From Casp-actino8 sp964563545 (GTDB taxonomy: Bacteria; Actinomycetota; Acidimicrobiia; Acidimicrobiales; Ilumatobacteraceae): a stretch of DNA of 35,052 nucleotides. The stretch is taken from contig CAZLXB010000017.1 in the NCBI GenBank assembly GCA_964563545.1, positions 1 through 35,052 of the forward strand, given 5' to 3'. The notes beneath the pieces were generated by a model. The model worked only from the letters and a program-made list of their open reading frames with translations. It was not told the DNA's origin and made no database searches. The translations under genes and the position numbers were made by a program. Of this stretch, positions 24,220-32,211 are shown in pieces. The first letter of the stretch is position 1; every line of letters begins with the position of its first letter.

Positions 24220-24254
24220 CACTGGTGGCGACACGGTTCGTGTCTCCACCAGTG
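24220..24254 (-). promoter_or_regulatory. 15-bp-arm inverted repeat upstream of the 121-aa gene
   Basis: CACTGGTGGCGACAC (24220-24234) and GTGTCTCCACCAGTG (24240-24254) pair with one mismatch around a 5-nt loop. On the minus strand the hairpin ends directly before GAGGAGG and ATG 24210, so in RNA it would abut the ribosome site. No T-tract follows, so it is not a standard intrinsic terminator for manA. It may be an operator or a translational control element. Confidence 0.75.
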
Positions 24255-24296
24255 GAACGGAGCGCAAGGGGCCGAATGTGCGAAATGTGCGCGGCG

Positions 24297-25445
24297 TCAG
24301 GGTTCGGTGACGCGAAAGAGCGTGGCGTCGCCGATGAGCTCGAGTTCTTCGCCCGGTTGAAGGAAAGCGACCTCGCCTTGCTTCAGACGATGGGTGTTGC
24401 CGATACCGCAGAGCGTGAGCTCACGAGTTCGGGCACGGATGACCTCGGTGCCGTCGATCTTGTGGACCCACAGCGTGAACGGCGCATCGGGCGTCGGGAA
24501 GCGCCAGAGCCGTCCGGCCGATGTACGGGCGACGGGTTGGGCTTTCACGATCGGGTCGGCGAGCGGTGACGGATCGACGGTGGCCAGCAGTTCGTTGACG
24601 TCGATGTGCTTGTTCGTGAGGCCACAGCGAACCACGTTGTCGCTCGATCCCATGACCTCCACACCCATGCCCGACAGGTATGCGTGCAGATTGCCGGGCC
24701 CGAGATAGAGCGCCTGACCGGGCTCCAGCACCACATGATTCATGAGGAGAGTCACGGCTACCGACGGGTCGTCGGGATACATCCGGGCGAGTTTCACGGC
24801 CCAGCGTGCCGCCACCGAATCGTGATCCTCGCAGGCGGCCACGATGTCGTGCAGCAGGGGACGGAACTCCTCGCCGCTCGCGAAGATGTAACGGATGGTG
24901 TGCGCGAGATCGAAGTCGGCGAGCATGCGCGCGATCACCGATGCGCCACCGCCGATCTCGTGCAACATGTCGACGGTGATGGTCGGATCGCGGAAGCCGC
25001 ACAATGCCTCGAAACGACCGAGTGCACAGATGAGTTCGGGTTTGGCGAAGGGATCGCGATAGATGCGACGCGAGTTGCTCACCGGGATGCCGAGCCGGTT
25101 CTCGCGGGCGTAACCCGCGTGCGCCTGTTCGGCCGAAGGATGCGACTGCAACGAGAGTGGTTCGGCAGCGGCGAGGAATTTCACGAGGAAAGGCAGCTCA
25201 CCCGACACCGCGACGAGAGGCGTGGACAGCCCCGCGGTTTCGTCGGCGGCCGCTGGTGGACGCGTGGTTCCATCGGTGAGTTCGGCCGACGTCTCGACAT
25301 CGAAGACCTTGGCCGGACCGCCGAGGTGCGTCCCGAACCAGAGTTCGGCCCACGGGCGTCCATCGGGTTCGAGACCGAGCAGGCGAGGTATCGCCGTCGG
25401 GTGGCCCCACGAATAGTGCTGCACGACTCCGCGCACGAGTCGCAT
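24297..25445 (-). CDS. manA: Mannose-6-phosphate isomerase, class I
   Basis: A 382-aa zinc enzyme interconverting mannose 6-phosphate and fructose 6-phosphate, feeding GDP-mannose and glycan synthesis. Zinc-ligand motifs are present: QSHPSAEQA (Gln and His), KPELICAL (Glu) and GNLHAYL (His). The N terminus RLVRGVVQHYSWG and AELWFGTH are typical. ATG 25445 lies one base after the proS stop on the minus strand (TGACATG), so proS and manA are probably cotranscribed and coupled, an unusual pairing by function. Confidence 0.94.
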   Translation of the reverse strand: MRLVRGVVQHYSWGHPTAIPRLLGLEPDGRPWAELWFGTHLGGPAKVFDVETSAELTDGTTRPPAAADETAGLSTPLVAVSGELPFLVKFLAAAEPLSLQSHPSAEQAHAGYARENRLGIPVSNSRRIYRDPFAKPELICALGRFEALCGFRDPTITVDMLHEIGGGASVIARMLADFDLAHTIRYIFASGEEFRPLLHDIVAACEDHDSVAARWAVKLARMYPDDPSVAVTLLMNHVVLEPGQALYLGPGNLHAYLSGMGVEVMGSSDNVVRCGLTNKHIDVNELLATVDPSPLADPIVKAQPVARTSAGRLWRFPTPDAPFTLWVHKIDGTEVIRARTRELTLCGIGNTHRLKQGEVAFLQPGEELELIGDATLFRVTEP

Positions 25446-25446
25446 G

Positions 25447-27210
25447 TCAGCTCCTGACGATGCCGACCAGCGCGCCGAGAGCGTCGGACGAAGCGATGTC
25501 GGTGCGTTCACCCGTTCGACGATCGCGGACTTCGACCTTGCCTTCGGCGAGGCCCTTGCCCACGACCACGATCGTGGGCATGCCAAGGAGTTCGGCGTCC
25601 TTGAACTTCACGCCTGGCGACACGTTGGTGCGGTCGTCGAGCAGGACCCGCACTCCGGCACGATCGAGTTCGGTGGCGAGGTTTTCGGCGAAGGCCCCGA
25701 TCTCGTCGCCACCCTTGCCGGCGATGACGAGATGGATGTCGGCGGGTGCGATCTCTCGGGGCCAGCACAGACCGAGTTCGTCGGCGGTGGCCTCGGCGAT
25801 GGCGGCGACCGCGCGCGAGACGCCGATGCCGTACGAACCCATTGTGACGACGACCTGCTTACCGGTCTGGTCGAGGACGGTCAGATCCAGAGCCTCGGCG
25901 TACTTGCGACCGAGTTGGAAGATGTGGCCGATCTCGATGCCGCGGGCGATTTCGAGTGATCCGGGGCACTTCGGACAGTCGTCACCGGCTCGAACCTCGG
26001 CGGCTTCGATCAGCCCGTCGGCGCGAAAGTCGCGACCAGCCACGAGATTCACCATGTGCCGGCCCTTCTCGTTGGCACCGGTGACCCATCGTGTTCCGTC
26101 GACCACTCGGGGATCGACCAAGTATCGGACACCTCGCTCGGCTCCGAGCGCCGCGGGTCCGATGTAACCCTTCACGAGTTGTGGGTGACGTGCGAAGTCT
26201 TCGTCGGTGAAGGCCTCGGGTTCGGCTGGTGCAACTTGGGCCTCGACGCGCTTCATGTCGACTTCACGATCGCCGGGCACTCCGATGGCGAGTGGTTCGC
26301 GCGTTCCGTCGGGATGACGCAACATCACGAGCACGTTCTTCAGAGTGTCAGCCGCCGTCCAGGGACGATCGGTGCGCGCGAGATCAGCGCGCGCATTCAG
26401 TAGGTGGACGAGCGTGGCGATGGTCGGCGTGTCAGGTGTGTCGCACATGAGTGCCGCTGGAGTTGAGGAGGCGTCGATCGGTGTCGGCACGCGCACGCTC
26501 ACGGCCTCGGTGTTGGCCGCGTAGCCGCACGCGGGGCAGCGTACGAAGGTGTCCTCGCCGACTTCGAGGGGCGCGAGGAACTCCTCGCTCTTCGAGCCGC
26601 CCATGGCGCCCGACATCGCCGAGACGATCACATAGGGGAGACCGAGACGTTCGAAGGTTCGGATGTAGGCCTGCCGGTGCGCCTCGTAAGAAGCGGAGAG
26701 GCCGGCATCGTCGATGTCGAAGGAATACGAGTCCTTCATGACGAATTCGCGACCGCGCAAGAGACCGGCTCGGGGTCGGGCCTCGTCGCGGTACTTCGTC
26801 TGGATCTGGTAGATCACGAGCGGCAGATCCTTGTAGGACGAATAGAGGTCCTTCACGAGAAGGGTGAACATCTCTTCGTGGGTCGGGCCGAGCAGGAAGT
26901 CGACCCCACGGCGGTCCTTCAGGCGAAAGAGGTTGTCGCCGTACTCGGTCCAGCGGTTGGTGGCCTCGTAGGGCTCGCGGGGGAGGAGAGCCGGGAAATG
27001 GACCTCCTGGAATCCGGCCCGGTCCATTTCGTCACGGACGATGTTCTCGACGTTTCGGTACACGGCCCAGCCGAGGGGCAACCAGGTGAATCCGCCCGGG
27101 GCGGCCCGGCGGATGTACCCACCTCGAAGCATGAGCTGGTGACTCGGCACCTCGGCGTCCGAGGGGGTTTCCCGGAGCGTCCGCACGAAGAGCGTGGACA
27201 TCCGCAACAT
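25447..27210 (-). CDS. proS: Prolyl-tRNA synthetase, bacterial type with editing domain
   Basis: A 587-aa class II synthetase. Motif 1 surrounds VYRNVENIVRDEMDRAGFQEV. Motif 2 is TKYRDEARPRAGLLRGREF, and motif 3 is GSYGIGVSRAVAA. The segment between (about 220-400, including CPACGYAANTEA and GVPGDREVD) is the editing insertion that hydrolyses Ala-tRNA(Pro). The anticodon-binding domain ends the protein. ATG 27210 has TAACCT 7 nt upstream on the minus strand; ATG 27201 is an alternative. proS next to rimP-nusA matches the actinobacterial order, though here it is divergent. Confidence 0.95.
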   Translation of the reverse strand: MLRMSTLFVRTLRETPSDAEVPSHQLMLRGGYIRRAAPGGFTWLPLGWAVYRNVENIVRDEMDRAGFQEVHFPALLPREPYEATNRWTEYGDNLFRLKDRRGVDFLLGPTHEEMFTLLVKDLYSSYKDLPLVIYQIQTKYRDEARPRAGLLRGREFVMKDSYSFDIDDAGLSASYEAHRQAYIRTFERLGLPYVIVSAMSGAMGGSKSEEFLAPLEVGEDTFVRCPACGYAANTEAVSVRVPTPIDASSTPAALMCDTPDTPTIATLVHLLNARADLARTDRPWTAADTLKNVLVMLRHPDGTREPLAIGVPGDREVDMKRVEAQVAPAEPEAFTDEDFARHPQLVKGYIGPAALGAERGVRYLVDPRVVDGTRWVTGANEKGRHMVNLVAGRDFRADGLIEAAEVRAGDDCPKCPGSLEIARGIEIGHIFQLGRKYAEALDLTVLDQTGKQVVVTMGSYGIGVSRAVAAIAEATADELGLCWPREIAPADIHLVIAGKGGDEIGAFAENLATELDRAGVRVLLDDRTNVSPGVKFKDAELLGMPTIVVVGKGLAEGKVEVRDRRTGERTDIASSDALGALVGIVRS

Positions 27211-27217
27211 CGGGTCG

Positions 27218-27223
27218 AGGTTA
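27218..27223 (-). promoter_or_regulatory. -10 box TAACCT for proS
   Basis: On the minus strand TAACCT fits TAnnnT and ends 7 nt before ATG 27210. It stands back to back with the rimP-side box, 13 bp away. Confidence 0.5.
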
Positions 27224-27236
27224 CTGCCGACCCCTG

Positions 27237-27242
27237 TATGCT
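27237..27242 (+). promoter_or_regulatory. -10 box TATGCT for the rimP operon leader
   Basis: TATGCT fits TAnnnT. Initiation about 7 nt downstream would give a leader of about 120 nt containing the UUCG hairpin and terminator. No good -35 is visible. Confidence 0.45.
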
Positions 27243-27258
27243 GGATGAGTCTTTACCG

Positions 27259-27274
27259 CTCGGATTCGTCCGAG
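27259..27274 (+). promoter_or_regulatory. UUCG-tetraloop hairpin in rimP leader
   Basis: CTCGGA-TTCG-TCCGAG forms a perfect 6-bp stem capped by the very stable UUCG tetraloop. It lies 6 nt before the terminator stem, so it is probably part of the leader RNA fold. Confidence 0.65.
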
Positions 27275-27280
27275 ATTGCC

Positions 27281-27310
27281 GAAGGCGTGGGTGAAAACCC
27301 ACGTCTTTTT
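27281..27310 (+). terminator. Intrinsic terminator/attenuator upstream of rimP
   Basis: CGTGGGT-GAAA-ACCCACG (27286-27303) is a perfect 7-bp stem with a GAAA loop. Flanking bases extend it through a G-T pair, a G-C pair and A-T pairs with the following TCTTTTT (27304-27310). It faces rimP, lies between the proposed promoter and the coding region, and has no + strand gene upstream to terminate. It therefore looks like an attenuator of the rimP-nusA-infB operon. Confidence 0.75.
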
Positions 27311-27369
27311 CAGTCTTGGGGGCCGATTCCGGACGGTGAGACCTAATCGAGCGAAAAACAGGAGGTGTC

Positions 27370-27987
27370 ATGAGCGAGGAATCCGCCATCGAACGACGTC
27401 TCCATGCGCTCATCGACCCGATCGTGGCCGATCTTGCACTCGATCTGTACGACCTCGACTACGCCGGTGGCGTCCTGAAGGTCACCGTCGATACGCCTCC
27501 CGGTTCGCCGGGCGGAATCGACGTGGACACACTCGCCCAGTGCACCCGACTGATCTCGCGCGAACTCGATCATTCCGATCCGATTCCGGGGCACTACACG
27601 CTCGAAGTCTCGAGCCCCGGTCTCGAGCGCACTCTGCGCACTCCTCGTCATTTCCAGCGTGAAGTGGGCAAAGAGGTGTCGATCCGCCTCCGCAACGTCG
27701 AGAACGGCGAGCGTCGCCTGAACGGTGTGCTGGTCGCCGCCGACGATCAGGCGGCAATCGTCCGAGTGATGGGACCGCGGGCCGAATCCACCGACCATCG
27801 TGTGGTCTACGACCAGATCGACCGAGCCAAGACCGTCTTCGTCTGGGAGGCCGCCCCCAAGCCCGGCAAGACCGGTGGCAAGAAGCCCCGAGCCACGGCA
27901 GACTCAGGTGCTCGAAAATCAGCAATGAAGAACTCTCCGACCAGCAAGAACATCCGCAACAACGACCAGGAGCCCTCTCCGTCATGA
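27370..27987 (+). CDS. rimP: Ribosome maturation factor RimP
   Basis: A 205-aa factor needed for 30S assembly. The N-terminal alpha/beta domain covers residues 1-80 (LDLYDLDYAGGVLKVTVDT, DVDTLAQCTRLISREL). The signature LEVSSPGLERTLRTPRHFQREVG lies around 75-97, followed by the SH3-like C-terminal domain. A basic tail of about 50 residues (GKTGGKKPRATADSGARKSA and beyond) exceeds the usual length (about 150). ATG 27370 has AGGAGG close upstream. Its stop overlaps the nusA ATG (ATGA), giving coupling. Confidence 0.94.
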   Translation: MSEESAIERRLHALIDPIVADLALDLYDLDYAGGVLKVTVDTPPGSPGGIDVDTLAQCTRLISRELDHSDPIPGHYTLEVSSPGLERTLRTPRHFQREVGKEVSIRLRNVENGERRLNGVLVAADDQAAIVRVMGPRAESTDHRVVYDQIDRAKTVFVWEAAPKPGKTGGKKPRATADSGARKSAMKNSPTSKNIRNNDQEPSPS

Positions 27988-29135
27988 GCAATCTCGACAT
28001 GGCCGAAGCCGTCCAGCAGTTGGCGATGGCCAAGAACATCACCGTCGACGAACTCCTCCAGGTGCTCGTCGACGCCCTCGCGACCGCTTACAAGCGCCGT
28101 CCGGGAGCAGCCGAGGAGGTCGAGGTCGGACTCAATCCCGACACCCTCGAGATCACCTTCACCGCCTACGACATCGACGAGGACGGCAACTGGGTCAATC
28201 CACGCGACGACACGCCCAACAAGGGCGAACTTGGACGTATCGCTGCCCAGACGTTCCGTCAGGTGATGAACCAGCGCATTCGTGAGGCCGAGTACGTCCG
28301 CAAGTTCGAGGAGTATGCGAACCGCGAAGGCGACATCGTGACCGGCATCGTGCAGGAGACGAACAACCGCTTCGTGCTGCTCGATCTGGGCAAGGTCGAG
28401 GCACTCATGCCGCAGTCGGAGCAGGTCCCCTTCGAACGCGCCCAGCAGGGTGCGCGCATGAAGGCCTACATCGTCGAAGTGCGTCGTACGCAGAAGGGTC
28501 CGCAGATCATCGTGAGCCGCACCCATCCGGGTCTGGTGAAGCGTTTGTTCGAACTCGAGGTTCCCGAGATCGCGGACGGTGTCGTGGAACTCAAGGCGTG
28601 TGCCCGCGAGCCAGGCCACCGCACCAAGATCGCCGTCTGGTCGAACGACCACAACGTCGATCCGGTTGGCGCCTGCGTCGGCGCGCGCGGCGCGCGTGTA
28701 CGGATGGTCGTGAACGAACTCAACCAAGAGAAGATCGACATCGTTCCGTTCAGCGAGAATCTCCCCGATTTCATCGCCAAGGCGTTGTCGCCGGCCAAGG
28801 TGACCGAGGTGCGCGTGAGCGAGGACGGCACTCAGGCCGACGTGATCGTGCCCGACTTCCAGCTCAGCCTGGCCATCGGCAAGGAGGGTCAGAACGCACG
28901 CCTGGCCGCTCGCCTCACCGGTGTTCGTATCGACATCAAGAGCGAGACGCAGGATCGCAACGAGAAGGCTGGCATCTACGTCGACTCCGACGAATACGCC
29001 GAGGGCTCGTGGGTTCTGAACGCCGAAACCGGCGAGCAGGAATGGCATGCCGCCGACGGCACCGTGATGACGGTGGCCGAGGTGGAGGCCGCCAACAAAG
29101 AACGCGAACAGACATCGGTGGAGACCGAAGCCTGA
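27984..29135 (+). CDS. nusA: Transcription termination/antitermination factor NusA
   Basis: A 383-aa RNA-polymerase-binding factor modulating pausing, termination and antitermination. The N-terminal domain (1-120) is followed by an S1 domain (about 130-195, GDIVTGIVQETNNRFVLLDLG) and two KH domains (DPVGACVGARGARVRMVVNEL, and AIGKEGQNARLAARLTG). There are no C-terminal acidic repeats, as in other actinobacteria, and about 55 unconserved residues end the protein. NusA commonly regulates its own operon, which fits the attenuator-like terminator upstream of rimP. Confidence 0.96.
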   Translation: MSNLDMAEAVQQLAMAKNITVDELLQVLVDALATAYKRRPGAAEEVEVGLNPDTLEITFTAYDIDEDGNWVNPRDDTPNKGELGRIAAQTFRQVMNQRIREAEYVRKFEEYANREGDIVTGIVQETNNRFVLLDLGKVEALMPQSEQVPFERAQQGARMKAYIVEVRRTQKGPQIIVSRTHPGLVKRLFELEVPEIADGVVELKACAREPGHRTKIAVWSNDHNVDPVGACVGARGARVRMVVNELNQEKIDIVPFSENLPDFIAKALSPAKVTEVRVSEDGTQADVIVPDFQLSLAIGKEGQNARLAARLTGVRIDIKSETQDRNEKAGIYVDSDEYAEGSWVLNAETGEQEWHAADGTVMTVAEVEAANKEREQTSVETEA

Positions 29136-29178
29136 GTCGAAACCGACTTTTCGAGACGAGTGAAGGACCGACGACCAC
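29136..29178. other. nusA-infB spacer with small hairpin; ylxR absent
   Basis: Only 43 bp separate nusA from infB, leaving no room for ylxR, which lies here in many Gram-positive genomes. A 6-bp hairpin TCGAAA/TTTCGA with a 6-nt loop occupies 29137-29154. GAAGGA (29162-29167) may serve as a distant ribosome site. Confidence 0.6.
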
Positions 29179-32147
29179 GTGGCAGCAGCCAAGATCAAAG
29201 TAAGTGACCTGGCGAAGAAGCTCGGCATGACCAATGCCGAGTTGGTCGACCTCGCCAAGGCAGAAAAGATCGAGGTCAAGGGTCCGACGTCGAGTCTGGT
29301 TCCCGCCTTCGCCGACTTCCTCGAGAAGAAGGCGCGTACTCAGGGTCTGGTGCGTGAGGCACAACCCGAAGAGGAAAAGCCGGCCAAGAAGGCAGCGGCC
29401 AAGAAGGCGGCGCCCAAGAAGGACGACGACTCGGGTGAGGGTTCCGAGGAGAAGCCGGCCAAGAAGGCAGCGGCCAAGAAGGCGGCACCGAGGAAAGAAG
29501 CCGAGCCCAAGCCCGAAACCGAGGTCGCCGTCGTCGCCGAAGCACCGGCACCAGTCGTTGCTCCGACGCCCGAGTCCACTGAAGTCGCCGAGGCCCCCAA
29601 GACCGCTCCGAGTCGAGTGATCTCAGGGCGCGATGTGACCCGCGAGATCCCGCGTCCGGTCGCCCCGCGCCCGGCACCCGCGATGCCGCCCACTCCGGCT
29701 GCGCCGCCGGCACCGGCCGCGCCCGCGGCTCGTACCGCACCGCCCGCGCCCNNNNNNNNNNNNNNNNNNNNNNNNNNNNNNNNNNNNNNNNNNNNNNNNN
29801 NNNNNNNNNNNNNNNNNNNNNNNNNNNNNNNNNNNNNNNNNNNNNNNNNNNGGCTGCGCCGCCGGCACCGGCCGCGCCCGCGGCTCGTACCGCACCGCCC
29901 GCGCCCCCTGCACCTCCGGCCCCTGGTCGACCCGTGGGTCCGTCGGGTCGTCCGGTTCCGCCACCCCCTGGTCGACCCATGGGTCCGTCGGGTCGTCCGG
30001 TTCCCCCGCCGCCTGGTGGTCCGCGACCGACCGGTCCGCGTCCGGGTGGGTTCTCCGGTGGGCCGCGTCCCACTGGGCCGCGTCCGGGTGGTTTTGGCGG
30101 TCCGCGTCCTGGTGGTTTTGGTGGTCCGCGTCCCGGCGGTGGTCCTGGCGGTCCGCGTCCGGGTGGTTTTGGTGGTCCGCGTCCCGGCGGTGGACCCGGT
30201 GGCGGTCCGGGAGGTCGTCCTGGTGGCGGTCCCGGCGGTCGTCCCGGTGGTGGTCCGCGCCCGTCGGGTGGTCGTCGCGCCCCGCGAGGCGGTCGTCGTC
30301 GCCGTCGTGGCGAGGAAGAGTTGCTGCCCACGGAGATCCGGTACACCGAGACCGACGCTCCGGTCCCCGAGGGCGTCGTCGTCATCGAGCGCGGTGTGTC
30401 GGCGCAGGAGTTCGCACCGCGTCTGAATCGCACGGCGGCCGACGTCGTCCGGTTCCTCATGAAGAACGGCGAAATGGTCACCGCGACCATGACCCTCTCC
30501 GACGAACAGATGGAACTCTTCGCGCTCGAGATCGGCGCCGAAGTGCTCCTCGTCGAACCCGGTCAGCAAGAGGAGATGGAACTCCAGGCGCTGTTCGACG
30601 ACAGCGACGACATCGATGAAGCCGCGCAGGCACCGCGCCCACCGGTCATCACCGTGATGGGTCACGTCGACCACGGTAAGACGACTCTCCTCGACCGCAT
30701 CCGTAATGCGAACGTGGTTGCCGGCGAAGCGGGTGGAATCACCCAGCACATCGGCGCATATCAGGTGGAGCAGAACGGCAAGAAGGTCACCTTCATCGAC
30801 ACTCCTGGCCACGCGGCATTCACCAAGATGCGCGCCCGCGGCGCCCAGGTGACCGACATCGTCGTGCTCATGGTGGCCGCCGACGACGGTGTGATGCCCC
30901 AGACGGTCGAAGCGATCAGCCACGCCCGAGCGGCCGACGTTCCGATCGTGGTGGCCATCAACAAGATCGACAAGGAGAACGCCGACGTCCAGCGCGTGAT
31001 GTCGCAGTTGTCCGAACAGAATCTGATCCCCGAGTCGTGGGGTGGCGACACCATCTGTGTCGAGATGGCCGCTCAACAGGGCCTCGGCGTCGATGACCTC
31101 GTGGAGCAACTGACCGTTGTCGCCGAACTCGAGGAACTTACCGCCAACCCGACTGGTCGCGCCAAAGGCGTGGTGCTCGAGGCCAACCTCGACGTCGGTC
31201 GTGGTCCGGTGGCCACGATCCTCGTCGACAAGGGCACACTCAAGGTCGGCGATCCGATCGTCGCCGGCGCGGCCTGGGGCCGTGTGCGCGCGATGATCGA
31301 CGACAAGGGCCAGCAGATCAAGGAAGCCGGCCCGTCGACTCCGGTTCAGGTGCTCGGTCTCTCGACCGTCCCGCAGGCCGGTGACGAATTCCGAGTGGCA
31401 CCCGATGAGCGCACGGCACGTACCGTCGGCGAGGCGCGCGAACAGCGTCTGCGCGCCAAGTTGCAGCGTGGCGATGCCCGTGTGCAAAAGGGAGTGAAGC
31501 TCGAAGACGTTTTCAGTCAGATCCAGGCCGGCGAGGTCGCCACGCTGAACCTGATCATCAAGGCCGATGTTCAGGGTTCGCTCGAAGCCGTGACCGAGAG
31601 CCTGCGCCGTCTCGAGCGCGACGAAGTCAAGTTGGCCTTCGTGCACCGCGGAGTGGGTGCGATCACCGAGAACGACATCACGCTCGCCGGTGCCACCAAT
31701 GCCACGCTCATCGGCTTTAATGTCCGTCCCGATCGCAAGGCCCGCGACCTCGCCGAGGCCGAACACGTCGAGATCCGCACCTACGAAATTATCTACAAGC
31801 TTCTCGAAGACATCGAGAAGGCGATGGTGGGCATGCTCGCCCCAGAGTTCGAAGAAGTCGTCACCGGCGAAGCCGAGGTGCGCGAGATCTTCCGCGTTCC
31901 CAAGATCGGCGCCATTGCCGGTTGTTATGTGCGATCGGGTCAGATCACTCGTGGTTCGAAGGTCCGCTTCCTCCGCGAAGGTGTGATCATCTGGAAGGGC
32001 GCCATCCAGTCGTTGCGCCGATTCAAGGACGACGTCCGTGAAGTGCGCGACGGATTCGAGTGCGGTATCGGCCTCTCGGACTTCCAGGATCTGAAGCAGG
32101 GTGACCTGATCGAAACCTACGAAGAGAAGCAGATCGTCCGTACCTGA
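29179..32147 (+). CDS. infB: Translation initiation factor IF-2 (interrupted by assembly gap)
   Basis: The initiator-tRNA-recruiting GTPase. The N terminus has the IF2N fold (KVSDLAKKLGMTNAELVDLAK), then a long Lys/Ala/Pro-rich and Gly/Pro/Arg-rich linker. A second IF2N module (PEGVVVIERGVSAQEFAPRL) follows, then the GTPase with GHVDHGKT, DTPGHAAF and NKID, and domains II-IV. The reading frame shifts across the 100-N block (29752-29851). The two flanks are an identical 55-bp sequence, and collapsing them restores one frame of 938 codons, giving a 937-aa protein. The apparent frameshift is therefore an assembly artefact. GTG 29179 starts at the conserved N-terminus. Confidence 0.95.
29377..29489 (+). 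repeat. Lys/Ala-rich direct repeat in IF-2 linker
   Basis: Two near-identical copies of about 38 bp start at 29377 and 29452, 75 bp apart. Each encodes KPAKKAAAKKAAP. They are part of the low-complexity linker of IF-2. Confidence 0.8.
29697..29906. repeat. Identical 55-bp flanks around the infB gap
   Basis: The 55 bases at 29697-29751 recur exactly at 29852-29906 on the far side of the N block. They encode APPAPAAPAARTAPPAP. Sharing of exactly this length suggests an assembler k-mer overlap between two contigs rather than a true duplication, although a real tandem repeat cannot be excluded. Confidence 0.85.
29752..29851. other. Assembly gap (100 N) inside infB
   Basis: Exactly 100 N, a placeholder of arbitrary size in the Pro/Ala-rich linker of IF-2. 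The frames on the two sides require the true missing length to be 2 modulo 3, or the two 55-bp flanks to be merged. Confidence 0.97.
29921..30010 (+). repeat. 45-bp tandem duplication in IF-2 linker
   Basis: Two adjacent 45-bp copies (29921-29965 and 29966-30010) each encode GRP(V/M)GPSGRPVPPPP. They are followed to about 30270 by irregular GGPRPGG repeats. All are in the disordered linker. Confidence 0.8.
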
Positions 32148-32183
32148 TGTCCCGGGCCTGATGTCCCGGACCTGATGGTCCGT
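32143..32183 (+). repeat. 14-bp repeats spanning the infB stop, ending in a hairpin
   Basis: Units CCTGATGTCCCGGG (32143-32156), CCTGATGTCCCGGA (32157-32170) and a diverged third copy CCTGATGGTCCGT (32171-32183) are in tandem. The infB TGA is in the first unit. CGGACC-TGAT-GGTCCG (32167-32182) forms a perfect 6-bp hairpin without a T-tract. Confidence 0.8.
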
Positions 32184-32211
32184 AACAGTTCGTCGACGGG
32201 AGGAAAACGTC

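Noticed and set aside
29179..32147. infB as a frameshifted pseudogene
   Set aside because: The frame change occurs exactly at an N block with identical 55-bp flanks, and merging the flanks restores the frame, so this is an assembly effect.
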